A program made the position numbers and the translations under genes. Shown in pieces: positions 16,047 to 27,319 of a stretch of DNA of 33,495 nt. The first letter of the stretch is position 1. Each line of letters opens with the position of its first letter. Below the pieces are notes generated by a model that did not search any database, was not told the DNA's origin, and saw only the letters and a program-made list of their open reading frames with translations. The stretch comes from Nocardiopsis xinjiangensis YIM 90004 (GTDB taxonomy: Bacteria; Actinomycetota; Actinomycetes; Streptosporangiales; Streptosporangiaceae). Location of the stretch: NCBI RefSeq assembly GCF_000341145.1, contig NZ_ANBE01000060.1, positions 1-33,495 on the forward strand. Reading direction: 5' to 3'.

Positions 16047-17125
16047 ACGCCAGGATCGCGCTGGTGGTGGGAACCAGCAGTGGGGGATCGGGCCGGCATG
16101 TGCGCTCTCTGGGCGAGGGCCTGGTCGCACGGGGGCATCGAGTGGTCGTCGTCGGGCCGGTCGAGACCGAACGGGAGATCGGATTCACCGAGGCGGGACT
16201 GCGTTTCTCCCCGGTACCCATCGGTGCCACCCCCGAACTGGGCGACGCCGGGACCGTGCTGCGTCTGCGCGCTCTGCTGCGCAACGCCGACGTCGTCCAC
16301 GCGCACGGGATCCGCGCCGGTGCCCTGTGCGCCCTGGCCGGGGTCGGTCCCCTGGTGGTGACCGTGCACAGCGCCCCGCCCGAGGTCTCCGGGGCGCGCA
16401 CGGCGGTCCACCGGCTTCTGGAGAAGATCGTGGCGGGCCGTGCCGACCTGTGCCTCGGTGTCTCCGACGACCTGGTCGAACGCCTGAATGCGGCCGGGGC
16501 GCGCGACGCACGCCTCGCGGTGATGGCCGCTCCCCATGTCGGCAGACCCTTCAACGGACGCGAACACACCCGCGCCGACCTCGCGGTACTGCCCGAGCGG
16601 CCCCTGGTGCTGACCATCGGCCGCCTCGTGGAGCAGAAGGGCCTGGACACCCTCCTGGCCGCTGCTCCCGCCATCGCCGACCGCCGTCCCGACCCCGTCA
16701 TCGCCATCGCCGGGGACGGGCCGCTGTGGGGGAGCCTGCACGACACCGCCGCCGAGCTCGAGGCCGACGTGCGGATGCTCGGGCACCGCACCGATGTGGC
16801 CGACCTGCTCGCCGCCGCCGACGTGTTCTGCCTCACCAGCCGCTGGGAGGGCTCCTCCATGGTCCTCATGGAGGCGCTCCGGGCCGGGCTCCCCGTGGTC
16901 TCCACCCGGGTGGGCGGCATCCCCGAGCTGTACTCGGGAACCGCGGTACTGGTGCCCCCGGAGGAACCGGAGGCGTTCGCGGCGGCGGTGGGGCAGGTCC
17001 TGGACGACACCGGCCTGGCCGATGACCTGCGGAAGCGCTCCCGTGAAGCCGCCGAGGCGCTGCCTACGGAGGAGGACGCCGTGGAGGCTGTGTCGAAGGC
17101 CTACACGGGTGTTGCGGCATGGTGA
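16043..17125 (+). CDS. GT4-family glycosyltransferase
   Basis: This 360-residue protein has the GT-B fold. The N-terminal Rossmann half begins ARIALVVGTSSGGSGRHV (glycine-rich loop) and includes DVVHAHGIRAGAL. The C-terminal half has the donor-binding GRLVEQKGLDTLLAA, AGDGPLWGSL, DVFCLTSRWEGSSMVLMEAL (E-x7-E motif) and VVSTRVGGIPELY. Donor and acceptor are unknown; a cell-envelope glycan or glycolipid is likely given the septation genes upstream. The GTG at 16043 follows a GGAGGGGG site. The gene comes directly after steB and its filler ORF, so it probably belongs to that operon. Confidence 0.9.
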   Translation: MNARIALVVGTSSGGSGRHVRSLGEGLVARGHRVVVVGPVETEREIGFTEAGLRFSPVPIGATPELGDAGTVLRLRALLRNADVVHAHGIRAGALCALAGVGPLVVTVHSAPPEVSGARTAVHRLLEKIVAGRADLCLGVSDDLVERLNAAGARDARLAVMAAPHVGRPFNGREHTRADLAVLPERPLVLTIGRLVEQKGLDTLLAAAPAIADRRPDPVIAIAGDGPLWGSLHDTAAELEADVRMLGHRTDVADLLAAADVFCLTSRWEGSSMVLMEALRAGLPVVSTRVGGIPELYSGTAVLVPPEEPEAFAAAVGQVLDDTGLADDLRKRSREAAEALPTEEDAVEAVSKAYTGVAAW

Positions 17126-17248
17126 CCCGGGTGTGGCCGTGCGGAGCGATCGATGCCACTTCCCTCCGACTTCCTCGGAATGGGATTTGATGGCATGCTT
17201 GGGGTCGGTCGACGGCCGCCTGTGCGGTGAGTCGTGGCCGTGATTCAG

Positions 17249-17356
17249 TCGCGAGGGGAGTATCCCTACTGCGGCGGCGCCGTCATCACGGAGCACAAGG
17301 ACGTGTTCCCGGTTCCGTCGGTCCGAGCTTCAGGGCACGGGCGGGAGAGACCTCCG
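17249..17356 (+). promoter_or_regulatory. yybP-ykoY manganese riboswitch candidate
   Basis: The segment shows the ordered conserved words of the yybP-ykoY family: GGGGAGTA (17255-17262) at the 5' side, CGTCATCACGG (17281-17291) in the middle, and GAGAGACCTC (17345-17354) at the 3' side. GAGG (17253-17256) can pair with CCTC (17351-17354) as the basal helix. The family senses Mn2+ and often controls terC-like exporters, and here it lies about 60 bp upstream of a terC start. The boundaries are approximate and the exact fold was not computed. Confidence 0.78.
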
Positions 17357-17414
17357 GTAGTTCGTCGTGCGTGCACAACGCTCGCGCGCACTCACACCGG
17401 AGGAGCAGACGCCC

Positions 17415-18431
17415 GTGAACGTTCCCTTGTGGATCTGGGCCGTGACCATCGGCGCGATGGTCGCTATCCTGGCACTCGACCTCGTCATCGTCGACCGCCC
17501 CTGGAGCAAGACGAAAGGCCCGAGTGAATTCGGGATGCGTCAGGCCTCGTGGTGGGCGGTCTTCTACATCGCCCTCGCGGTGGTCTTCGGTCTCGGCGTC
17601 ATGTACTTCGGCGGGACGACCGCCGGCGCGGAGTACTTCGCCGGGTTCGTGACCGAGAAGAGCCTGAGCATCGACAACCTGTTCGTGTTCTACCTGTTGA
17701 TCAGCGCCTTCGCGGTGCCGCGCAGGTACCAGCACGAGGTCCTGCTCGTGGGCATCGTCATCGCCATCGTGATGCGCGGCATCTTCATCGTCCTGGGCGC
17801 CCAGGTCATCAACGCCTGGAGCGAGGTCTTCTACCTCTTCGGCGTCTTCCTCATCTGGACCGCGTACAAGATCGTGCGCGACCACGTGAAGGGCGACGAG
17901 GACGAGAAGGACTTCTCGCAGAACGCGGTCGTGCGCCTCATCAAGCGCTTCTGGCCGGTCACCGAGGACTACCACGGCGCCAAGATGACCGTGAAGCTCG
18001 ACGGGGTCCGCTACATCACACCGATGCTGCTGGTCATCGTCGCGATCGGTGTGATCGACCTGGTCTTCGCGGTCGACTCGATCCCGGCGATCTTCGGCCT
18101 GACCCAGGACGCCTACATCGTCTTCACCGCCAACGCCTTCGCCCTGATGGGGCTGCGCCAGCTCTACTTCCTGCTGGCCGGGCTCATGGACCGGTTGGCC
18201 TACATCAGCTGGGGCCTGTCGGCGATCATGCTGTTCATCGGCGCCAAGATGATCCTGCACGCGCTGCACGAGAACGGTGTGCCGGTGCCCGAGGTCGGTA
18301 TCGGCCTGTCGCTGACCGTCATCCTCGGTGTCATGGGCATCACCGTGGCCGGCAGCCTCCTCAAGAGCGGTGCCGACAAGCGCCGGGCCGAGGAGCCGGA
18401 ACGCTCCCGCTCGGCCTCCGACAGCTCCTGA
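17415..18431 (+). CDS. terC: TerC-family integral membrane protein, likely metal (Mn2+) exporter
   Basis: This 338-residue protein has about eight to nine hydrophobic segments. It has the TerC acidic intramembrane motifs: EKSLSIDNLFVFYLLI in the first half and IDLVFAVDSIPAIFGLTQD in the second, related by internal duplication. A cytoplasmic loop (VRDHVKGDEDEKDFSQNAVV) and a short charged tail complete it. TerC proteins are associated with tellurite resistance and, in several bacteria, manganese export to extracytoplasmic enzymes. The upstream riboswitch supports a manganese role. I chose GTG 17415, preceded by GGAGGAG (17399-17405); longer openings run into the riboswitch. Confidence 0.93.
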   Translation: MNVPLWIWAVTIGAMVAILALDLVIVDRPWSKTKGPSEFGMRQASWWAVFYIALAVVFGLGVMYFGGTTAGAEYFAGFVTEKSLSIDNLFVFYLLISAFAVPRRYQHEVLLVGIVIAIVMRGIFIVLGAQVINAWSEVFYLFGVFLIWTAYKIVRDHVKGDEDEKDFSQNAVVRLIKRFWPVTEDYHGAKMTVKLDGVRYITPMLLVIVAIGVIDLVFAVDSIPAIFGLTQDAYIVFTANAFALMGLRQLYFLLAGLMDRLAYISWGLSAIMLFIGAKMILHALHENGVPVPEVGIGLSLTVILGVMGITVAGSLLKSGADKRRAEEPERSRSASDSS

Positions 18432-18477
18432 GCGCTCGGGACGCCGCGGATCCGCTGCTGCGTCCCGGCCGGAACGG

Positions 18478-18506
18478 CTGAATTCGAACGGGTGTTCGTC
18501 TATAGT
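18478..18506 (+). promoter_or_regulatory. uvrA promoter with LexA (SOS) box in the spacer
   Basis: TCGAAC-GGGT-GTTCGT (18484-18499) matches the actinobacterial LexA box TCGAAC-N4-GTTCGA in 11 of 12 defined positions. It fills the 17-bp spacer between CTGAAT (18478-18483, -35-like) and TATAGT (18501-18506, a good -10). LexA bound there would block RNA polymerase. The predicted transcript starts near 18513, leaving a long leader of about 270 bases before uvrA. Confidence 0.75.
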
Positions 18507-18545
18507 GGCGGTACTCCTCGCGGTGACGCGGACGGGGTACCGCCA

Positions 18546-18589
18546 CTTCCCGTTCGGGAAGGCGATGCCGCCTCTTCCCGCTCGGGAAG
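18546..18589. repeat. Pair of 16-bp palindromes in the uvrA leader
   Basis: CTTCCCG-TT-CGGGAAG (18546-18561) and CTTCCCG-CT-CGGGAAG (18574-18589) have identical 7-bp arms and are spaced 28 bp start to start. They could be a double operator for an unidentified dimeric regulator, or two RNA hairpins in the leader. I saw no third copy in the window. Confidence 0.6.
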
Positions 18590-18616
18590 AAAAGTGTCCC
18601 CGCTCGTCGTTAGTCT
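18584..18616 (+). promoter_or_regulatory. Possible second uvrA promoter (SigR-like)
   Basis: GGGAAG (18584-18589), a 19-bp spacer and GTT (18609-18611) resemble the GGGAAT-N18/19-GTT promoters of thiol-stress sigma factors SigR/SigH. A -10-like TAGTCT (18611-18616) overlaps the end. The -35 element is the right arm of the second palindrome, so a factor binding there could compete. The match is short and may be chance. Confidence 0.35.
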
Positions 18617-18784
18617 GGTCGGACGGACCCACAGGCGCGTCACCCTCCATCCGCCCGCACGGAGACCGGCTCGAACGAACGGTCGCGCGGGAACGTCAGG
18701 GAGCAGTTCGACCGCCGTGCCGCCATGCCACACGGGCCGGCCGTCGCCGCGGCGAGCCCGCCTCCCGTGCGCTCAAGCCGAAGG

Positions 18785-21634
<2,850 letters not shown>

Positions 21635-21729
21635 ACCGTCGAGTGCCCTGTCCCGGCAGCTGAGACCGCCGGGGCAGGGATTCCTGCGCACAGGGCATCG
21701 CAGCGCCTGCACCCTGTTAATGTCCCCCT

Positions 21730-22020
21730 ATGGACACGCCCGAGCCGACCGAAGTCATCACCGGCTGGATCCCGCACGACGCCCGCTGGCACACGCGCGC
21801 ACGGTCCGCGGCTCAGAACGGTCTCGACCCCCTGCGTCGCTACGTCACCGAACTCGTCTCCGACCACCGCGACGGCGGGGCCCGGATCACCGATGAGGCA
21901 GATCTGAGGTCCATCCGCGCGGTTCTGGAGGATCTCGGCGCGCTGGGGCTGTCCGGGGTGGACTGGCGCCGGGTCCGTGACGCCTTGTTGTTGCCGCACA
22001 ACGCCCGGGAGGAGGCCTGA
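21730..22020 (+). CDS. Small hypothetical protein
   Basis: I do not recognise this 96-residue protein. It is charged, soluble and mainly helical, with an N-terminal segment PTEVITGWIPHDARWHTRAR, a helix around PLRRYVTELVSDHRDGGARI and a C-terminal LEDLGALGLSGVDWRRVRDA. No cysteine clusters or signal peptide are seen. The ATG at 21730 has no clear ribosome-binding site; a GTTAAT-like -10 (21716-21721) lies 8 bases upstream, compatible with a leaderless message. It follows uvrA by 95 bp on the same strand and precedes an unassigned gap. Confidence 0.55.
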   Translation: MDTPEPTEVITGWIPHDARWHTRARSAAQNGLDPLRRYVTELVSDHRDGGARITDEADLRSIRAVLEDLGALGLSGVDWRRVRDALLLPHNAREEA

Positions 22021-22401
22021 CCCCGCGTCGGCCACCCACAGCGGGGGTGCAGTAGTTCGGGTGGCAGCGGTGTCCCCGGATGGTGGGCCGTTCCGACGGG
22101 GACGGCGTTGACCAAACCGTCCGAGACCCCGCCCGCGTCCGCGACCTCCGAGGCCGGTACCGCACGGCACGCCCGGACGGGGAGCCGGCGGCCGAGGTTG
22201 TCGGCCAGATGCTCGGCCCGCTCCGTCTCCGGGCCCGGTCGTGGAGCACCCCGTACTCGCGCATGTGCTCCACCGTGACCGGGCCTGCCCGAGCGTGCCG
22301 GCGGTCCGGGTAGGGGCCCACCTGACCCGAGTCGAACCGGTCCGACGAGCGTACTACGGTGTGTAGTTGTAGATTTCGGCGCAGGTGAGGAGCGTTCTGA
22401 C
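22021..22401. other. Intergenic region with no convincing gene
   Basis: All frames here are open at the level expected for GC-rich DNA, on both strands. None has a ribosome-binding site plus a recognisable motif. The right end becomes AT-richer (TACGGTGTGTAGTTGTAGAT, 22355-22374) and probably holds the promoter of the Rieske gene, with TAGTTG as a weak -10. I see no repeat or RNA gene. A decayed gene cannot be excluded. Confidence 0.4.
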
Positions 22402-22836
22402 GTGGCCGGTGAGAGGACGTGTGGGTGCGCGATGGGCAGGCGCAGCCTGTTCGGCGCTGCGGGGACGGTCGCCGCGGTGGGCGCCGTGGGCGCGGTGAGT
22501 GCGTGCGGGGCAGAAAGGCCCGCACCGCAGGACATCCGCCGCGGTCAGGTCGTGGGCAGTACCGACGACGTGCCCGAGGGCGGGGGAGCGGTCTTCGACC
22601 AGAGCAAGCTCGTGGTGACCCAGCCGGAAAAAGGTGAGTACAAGGCCTTCAGCGCCTCCTGCACCCACAGCGGGTGCACCGTGCAGGAAGTCGAGGAGGA
22701 ACTCATCCATTGCCTGTGCCACGGCAGCAAGTTCGACTACACCACAGGTGAGCCCGTGACCGGGCCCGCCCAGGACCCGCTGGAGGCGTTCACGGTGACC
22801 GTCAGGGGCACCGACATCGTGCTCGACGAGGGGTAG
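22402..22836 (+). CDS. Rieske [2Fe-2S] protein, exported Tat-type lipoprotein
   Basis: The 144-residue protein has a twin-arginine start (MGRRSLFGAAG at 11-21), a hydrophobic Ala/Val/Gly stretch and a lipobox-like VSAC ending at C35. It should therefore be exported folded by Tat and lipid-anchored. The Rieske ligands are C87 and H89 (CTHSGC) and C104 and H107 (CLCHGSKFD). C92 and C106 are placed for the disulphide seen in high-potential Rieske clusters. The partner is not evident: no cytochrome b or oxygenase gene lies nearby. The GTG at 22402 is the start. A strong hairpin follows the stop. It sits between uvrA and uvrC, as I recall for a small Rieske gene in Streptomyces. Confidence 0.88.
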   Translation: MAGERTCGCAMGRRSLFGAAGTVAAVGAVGAVSACGAERPAPQDIRRGQVVGSTDDVPEGGGAVFDQSKLVVTQPEKGEYKAFSASCTHSGCTVQEVEEELIHCLCHGSKFDYTTGEPVTGPAQDPLEAFTVTVRGTDIVLDEG

Positions 22837-22840
22837 GAGA

Positions 22841-22885
22841 ACGAACGGGGCGCCCGGAACCGAGAGTTCCGGGCGCCCCGTTCGT
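22841..22885. terminator. Bidirectional terminator between the Rieske and mscS genes
   Basis: A perfect 20-bp inverted repeat (22841-22860 with 22866-22885) around the loop CGAGA lies between the stops of two convergent genes, 4 bp after the Rieske stop and 18 bp before the mscS stop. It works in both directions. There is no T run. Confidence 0.85.
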
Positions 22886-22903
22886 GCGCGAGAGGTGGAG
22901 GGG

Positions 22904-24055
22904 TCAGGCTTCTCCGGGATCGCCCCCGGCCCTACCGTTGTCCTCGGTCGCGGCCGCTGCGGTGGTTCCGACGCGGCGGAAGGCCGAAGTGGGGTATTGC
23001 GAGGCGTACTCGCTCTCCTCGGAGGAGTCGGCGACGAACTCGGTGCGCTTGCGCGGCAGGGACTCGGGGTAGTTCTCGGCCAGCCAGGCGATCATGTGTT
23101 CGCGGATCTCGCAGGCGATGAACCACTGGGTGTCGGTGTGGGAAGCGGTGGCGACCACACGCACCATGACCTCGCCGGTCTCGGTGATGTCCACCACCTG
23201 GCAGGACCAGCTCCGCCCGTCCCAGTGGTCGCTGGAGGTGATGACCCGGCCGGCCTCCTCGCGCATCGCCGCGATCGGCACCTGCCAGTCCAGCGGGAAG
23301 AGGACCGGGGCCGTGATCTTGGTGCCTTCCTTGGTCCAGTTCTCGAAGCTGCTGGTGGTGAAGTTGGCGACCGGGATCACCAGGCGGCGCTCGTCCCAGA
23401 TCTTGATGGTCACGTTGACCAGGCTGAGTTCCTCGACCCGGCCCCACTCGCCCTCGATCACGACGACGTCGCCCAGACGCAGCGAGTCGCTGAAGGCCAG
23501 CTGGAGTCCGGCGAACAGGTTGCCGAGTGTGGACTGGGCGGCCACACCGGCGACGATGCCGACCACACCGGCCGACGCCAACAGCCCGGCCCCGAGCGCC
23601 TGGATCTCGTCGAAGGTGAAGAGGATCGCGGCGACGGCCAGGGTGACGATGATGGACGTGGTGACCCGGCGCAGCAACCGCACCTGCGTCTGGAGGCGGC
23701 GCGCACGGCGGTCGGCGTCAGTGCTGTTCAGGTCCAGGCGGGCCAGGATCGTATCGGTGAAGGCGTAGGCCAGGGCGATGCCGAACGCGGTGAGCGCGGC
23801 GATCATCAGGATGACCATCACGTGATTGAGGGTCGCGTAGGTGGCCGAGTCCACATCCCCGCGGCTGGGGAGGGCCAGGTTGGCGCCGACCACGGCTGCG
23901 GCGGTGTAGGCGCTGACCTTCGTCCGGTCGACGATGAACTCCGCCAGGTTCCATTGCTTGGCGAGCTGGTGCCGGAGTACCCAGTGCGCGGCCGCCACCA
24001 GGAGAACGGCGATCCCGACGGCTATGCCGAGGGTGATCCAATGCCTCGGTTCCAC
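22904..24055 (-). CDS. MscS-family mechanosensitive ion channel protein
   Basis: This 383-residue membrane protein has hydrophobic helices near residues 7-26, 50-65, 78-105 and 133-150. The pore-lining TM3-like segment follows (GAGLLASAGVVGIVAGVAAQ, then STLGNLFAGLQLAFSDSLRL). Next comes the MscS beta domain (GDVVVIEGEWGRVEEL, then VTIKIWDERRLVIPVANF) and a C-terminal alpha/beta domain. The tail is Ala/Glu/Gly-rich. MscS channels open under membrane tension and release solutes on osmotic downshock; some members are less mechanosensitive. The GTG at 24055 is preceded by AAGGGGG. It is divergent from uvrC across an AT-richer region and convergent with the Rieske gene. Confidence 0.9.
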   Translation of the reverse strand: MEPRHWITLGIAVGIAVLLVAAAHWVLRHQLAKQWNLAEFIVDRTKVSAYTAAAVVGANLALPSRGDVDSATYATLNHVMVILMIAALTAFGIALAYAFTDTILARLDLNSTDADRRARRLQTQVRLLRRVTTSIIVTLAVAAILFTFDEIQALGAGLLASAGVVGIVAGVAAQSTLGNLFAGLQLAFSDSLRLGDVVVIEGEWGRVEELSLVNVTIKIWDERRLVIPVANFTTSSFENWTKEGTKITAPVLFPLDWQVPIAAMREEAGRVITSSDHWDGRSWSCQVVDITETGEVMVRVVATASHTDTQWFIACEIREHMIAWLAENYPESLPRKRTEFVADSSEESEYASQYPTSAFRRVGTTAAAATEDNGRAGGDPGEA

Positions 24056-24157
24056 GGTGAGATGGCCCCCTTGTGTCGTTCATGTCGGGCTGTTCCTGTG
24101 TACCCGACCAAACTAGAGCATCCAGATACTCAATCGTGACGTTTATGCTACTTGTCC

Positions 24158-24188
24158 TTGGTGATGATTGCTTGTTTCGGGATACAGT
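24158..24188 (+). promoter_or_regulatory. Candidate uvrC promoter
   Basis: TTGGTG (24158-24163), a 17-bp spacer and GATACA (24181-24186; TACAGT in the shifted reading) lie in an AT-richer stretch between the divergent mscS and uvrC genes. The spacing suits a housekeeping sigma factor. I find no LexA box here. Confidence 0.4.
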
Positions 24189-24300
24189 GCGGATCTCTGG
24201 CCCGCTCGGGGCCCGTGGAAACCGTCCCCGATCGGTCGCGGCAGTGTGACGTGTGCGGCACCGGTGGCCGTATGTCCTAGGGAACGATCAGAATGGGGAC

Positions 24301-26304
24301 ATGGCTGCGACTCCTCACCTGCGTCCCGCACCCGGAAGCATCCCGACCTCACCGGGGGTCTACCGGTTCAAGGACGCGTCGAACCACGTCATCTACGTGG
24401 GCAAGGCGAAGAACCTGCGCTCGCGGCTTTCCTCCTACTTCCGCGACTTCGCCGGGCTGCACCCGCGCACGCAGCAGATGGTCTCCACAGCCGCCGACGT
24501 CGACTGGACCATCGTCGGGACCGAGGTCGAGGCGCTCCAGCTCGAGTACTCCTGGATCAAGCAGTACGATCCCCGCTTCAACATCAAGTACCGCGACGAC
24601 AAGAGCTACCCCTACCTCGCGGTGACCCTCGGTGAGGAGATCCCCCGGGTGCAGGTCATGCGCGGCGCCAAACGCAAGGGCGTGCGCTACTTCGGCCCCT
24701 ACTCCCACGCCTGGGCCATCCGCGAGACCGTCGACCTGCTGCTGCGCGTCTTTCCCGTGCGCACCTGCTCGGCCGGGGTCTTCCGCGGCGCGCGGAGCAG
24801 CGGCCGGCCCTGTCTGCTGGGCTACATCGGCAAGTGCGTGGCCCCCTGCGTGGGCCGGACCAGCGCCGAGGAGCACCGCCGCCTCGTCGACGACTTCTGT
24901 TCCTTCCTGGCCGGGGACACCGGGCGCTTCATGCGGGAACTCGAGAAACAGATGGGTGAGGCCGCCCAGGAGATGGAGTACGAACGCGCGGCCCGCCTGC
25001 GCGACGACATCGCCGCCCTGCGCGCCGCCCTGGAGAAGCAGGCGGTCGTACTGCCCGACTCCACCGACTGCGACGTCATCGCCATGTCCGAGGACCAGCT
25101 CGAGGCGGCCGTACAGATCTTCTACGTACGCGGCGGGCGTATCCGCGGACAGCGCGGTTACGTCGTGGACCGGGTCACCGACGCCGGCACGGACGAACTC
25201 ATGGAGACGCTCCTTGGTCAGCTCTACGGTGATGGTGAGGCCGAGAAGGAGGGATCGGCCGAGGAGGAACTGGGCACCGTCGTCCCGCGCGAGGTCCTGG
25301 TCTCCCACGCCCCCGGCGACACCCGCGCCGTCGCCGACTGGCTCTCGCAGCGGCGCGGCTCCAACGTCGATCTCAGGGTCCCCCAGCGCGGCGACAAGAA
25401 GTCGCTCATGGAGACCGTGCAGAAGAACGCCCGTGAGGCCCTGGCCCGGCACAAGACCCACCGCGCCGGCGATCTGAGCACCCGCAGCCGTGCCCTCAAC
25501 GAGATCCAGGAGGCCCTGGACCTGCCCGAGGCGCCTCTGCGCATCGAGTGCTACGACATCTCCAACCTCCAGGGCGAGCACGTGGTCGCCTCCATGGTGG
25601 TCTTCGAGGACGGTCTGGCCCGCAAGTCCGAGTACCGGCGCTTCCAGATGCGCGGCGAGGGCCAGGACGACGTCGCCGCCATGCACGAGGTCCTCACCCG
25701 CCGGTTCCGCCGCTACTTGGAGGAGAGTTCCCGCAGCGGTGAGGTCGCGCGCATGGGTGAGACCGGCGACCACGGGGCAGACCAGGGCGGGGACGAACCC
25801 GCGCCGGGCAAGTTCGCCTACCCGCCCAACCTCGTGGTGGTCGACGGAGCCCGCCCCCAGGCCGAGGCGGCCCGGCGCGCCCTGGACGAGCTCGGCATCG
25901 AGGACATCGCGGTGTGCGGGTTGGCCAAGCGCTTGGAGGAGGTCTGGCTGCCCGATGAGGAGGAGCCGGTGATCCTGCCTCGGGCCGGGGAGGGGCTCTA
26001 CATGCTGCAGCGGGTCCGCGACGAGGCACACCGGTTCGCGATCCGCTACCACCGGCAGAAGCGGGCCAAGGCGCTCACCGGCAGCAGCTTGGACGAGCTC
26101 GCGGGGCTGGGGCCCTCGCGCCGGGCCGCCCTCATCAAGGAATTCGGTTCGGTGCGCAAACTCTCCGGTGCCACCCCCGAGGAGATCGCGAAGGTTCCGG
26201 GGATCGGCCCCAAACTGGCGGAGACCGTGCACGCACACCTGACCGGTGGAAGTGACAGCAGGACGAAGGCAGACGAGAGCAACGACGGGGGAGGAGACGC
26301 ATGA
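24301..26304 (+). CDS. uvrC: Excinuclease ABC subunit C
   Basis: This 667-residue dual-incision nuclease of excision repair begins with a GIY-YIG domain ([20 protein letters not shown], then [11 protein letters not shown], near residues 15-50). A four-Cys-like region follows (RTCSAGVF...[13 protein letters not shown]), then the UvrB-binding UVR motif (about 220-255), the RNase H-like C-terminal nuclease ([34 protein letters not shown]) and two helix-hairpin-helix motifs ([22 protein letters not shown]). An acidic, Gly-rich insertion (about 475-510) lies within the C-terminal nuclease. The ATG at 24301 fits the family start; in-frame codons upstream are not convincing. The stop overlaps the rapZ ATG by 4 bp. 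Confidence 0.97.
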   Translation: MAATPHLRPAPGSIPTSPGVYRFKDASNHVIYVGKAKNLRSRLSSYFRDFAGLHPRTQQMVSTAADVDWTIVGTEVEALQLEYSWIKQYDPRFNIKYRDDKSYPYLAVTLGEEIPRVQVMRGAKRKGVRYFGPYSHAWAIRETVDLLLRVFPVRTCSAGVFRGARSSGRPCLLGYIGKCVAPCVGRTSAEEHRRLVDDFCSFLAGDTGRFMRELEKQMGEAAQEMEYERAARLRDDIAALRAALEKQAVVLPDSTDCDVIAMSEDQLEAAVQIFYVRGGRIRGQRGYVVDRVTDAGTDELMETLLGQLYGDGEAEKEGSAEEELGTVVPREVLVSHAPGDTRAVADWLSQRRGSNVDLRVPQRGDKKSLMETVQKNAREALARHKTHRAGDLSTRSRALNEIQEALDLPEAPLRIECYDISNLQGEHVVASMVVFEDGLARKSEYRRFQMRGEGQDDVAAMHEVLTRRFRRYLEESSRSGEVARMGETGDHGADQGGDEPAPGKFAYPPNLVVVDGARPQAEAARRALDELGIEDIAVCGLAKRLEEVWLPDEEEPVILPRAGEGLYMLQRVRDEAHRFAIRYHRQKRAKALTGSSLDELAGLGPSRRAALIKEFGSVRKLSGATPEEIAKVPGIGPKLAETVHAHLTGGSDSRTKADESNDGGGDA

Positions 26305-27185
26305 CGGTCGAGCTGGGTGGGGACCTGCCGCCGGAGGTGGTGGTCGTCACCGGTATGTCCGGGGCCGGGCGCAGCACCGCGGCACGTGCCCTGGAGGATC
26401 TGGACTGGTTCGTGGTGGACAACCTTCCACCCGGACTGTTGCCCACCATGATCGAGTTGGCCGGACGCACACACGGGGCCGTCCCGCGTGTGGCCGTGGT
26501 CGTGGACGTGCGCTCCCTCGCTTTCACCGAGGACCTGCTCTCCACCGTGGAGGAGCTGCGCAAGCGCGACATCGTCGCCCGGGTCCTCTACCTGGAGGCC
26601 GGTGACGAGGCGCTGGTACGGCGCTTCGAGGGGGTGCGCCGCCCTCACCCCCTGCAGGCCGACGGCCGTTTGACCGAGGGCATCGCCCGCGAACGCGAGA
26701 CCCTGCGTGCGGTACGTGGCGAGGCCGACCTGGTCATCGACACCTCCCAACTCAACGTGCACCAGCTCAAGGCGCGGGTGATCGGTTTCTTCGGGGAGAG
26801 CGACGAGTCCCGCCCCCGCGCCAACGTCGTCTCCTTCGGCTTCAAGCACGGCCTTCCGGTGGACGCGGACCTGGTGCTGGACTGCCGTTTCCTGCCCAAC
26901 CCCCACTGGATCCCCGAGCTCAGAGCCATGAACGGGCGCGATGAGCCGGTGCGCGACTACGTGCTCTCCCAGGACGGGGCCAAGGACATGTTGGAGGCCT
27001 ACGGCGAGGTCCTCAAGCTCACCACCACCGGTTACCAGCGCGAGGGCAAGCACTACATGACCTTGGCCGTGGGATGCACGGGCGGTAAGCACCGCAGCGT
27101 GGCGATGGCCGAGCAGTTCGCCGAGCGCCTCCGCGGCCAGGGGGTGGAGGTCAACGTGGTCCACAGGGACGTGGGCCGGGAGTAG
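26301..27185 (+). CDS. rapZ: RapZ/YvcJ-family nucleotide-binding protein
   Basis: This 294-residue protein has an N-terminal P-loop domain ([20 protein letters not shown]; Walker A at 18-26 with Arg24 in place of the usual Lys). [17 protein letters not shown] and VVDVRS follow. The C-terminal domain carries [29 protein letters not shown] and the conserved [14 protein letters not shown]. In E. coli RapZ adapts RNase E to glmZ sRNA and senses glucosamine-6-P; in actinobacteria the role is less clear. It overlaps uvrC by ATGA and precedes yvcK. The Lys-to-Arg change is, as I recall, usual in actinobacterial members. Confidence 0.94.
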   Translation: MTVELGGDLPPEVVVVTGMSGAGRSTAARALEDLDWFVVDNLPPGLLPTMIELAGRTHGAVPRVAVVVDVRSLAFTEDLLSTVEELRKRDIVARVLYLEAGDEALVRRFEGVRRPHPLQADGRLTEGIARERETLRAVRGEADLVIDTSQLNVHQLKARVIGFFGESDESRPRANVVSFGFKHGLPVDADLVLDCRFLPNPHWIPELRAMNGRDEPVRDYVLSQDGAKDMLEAYGEVLKLTTTGYQREGKHYMTLAVGCTGGKHRSVAMAEQFAERLRGQGVEVNVVHRDVGRE

Positions 27186-27319
27186 GATCCCGGTGTCGGT
27201 GCCCGTTGCGGCGGAGGGCCGGCACGGTCCGGGGCGTGGTACGACCGACGGCCCACCGCCCAGGGCGGAGACGGTCGCATGTCCGAGTGCAGCACGGGAC
27301 GAGGGGGCAGGCCTCGACG

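Noticed and set aside
22021-22330. Minus-strand frames with a hemerythrin-like fragment (VEHMREYGVL)
   Set aside because: The likeness covers about 10 residues and continues only by switching frames. There is not enough to call a pseudogene.
26301-27185. Lys-to-Arg change in the RapZ Walker A
   Set aside because: At first it looked like an inactivating change, but GAGR in place of GAGK is what I recall for actinobacterial RapZ proteins, so it is not novel.
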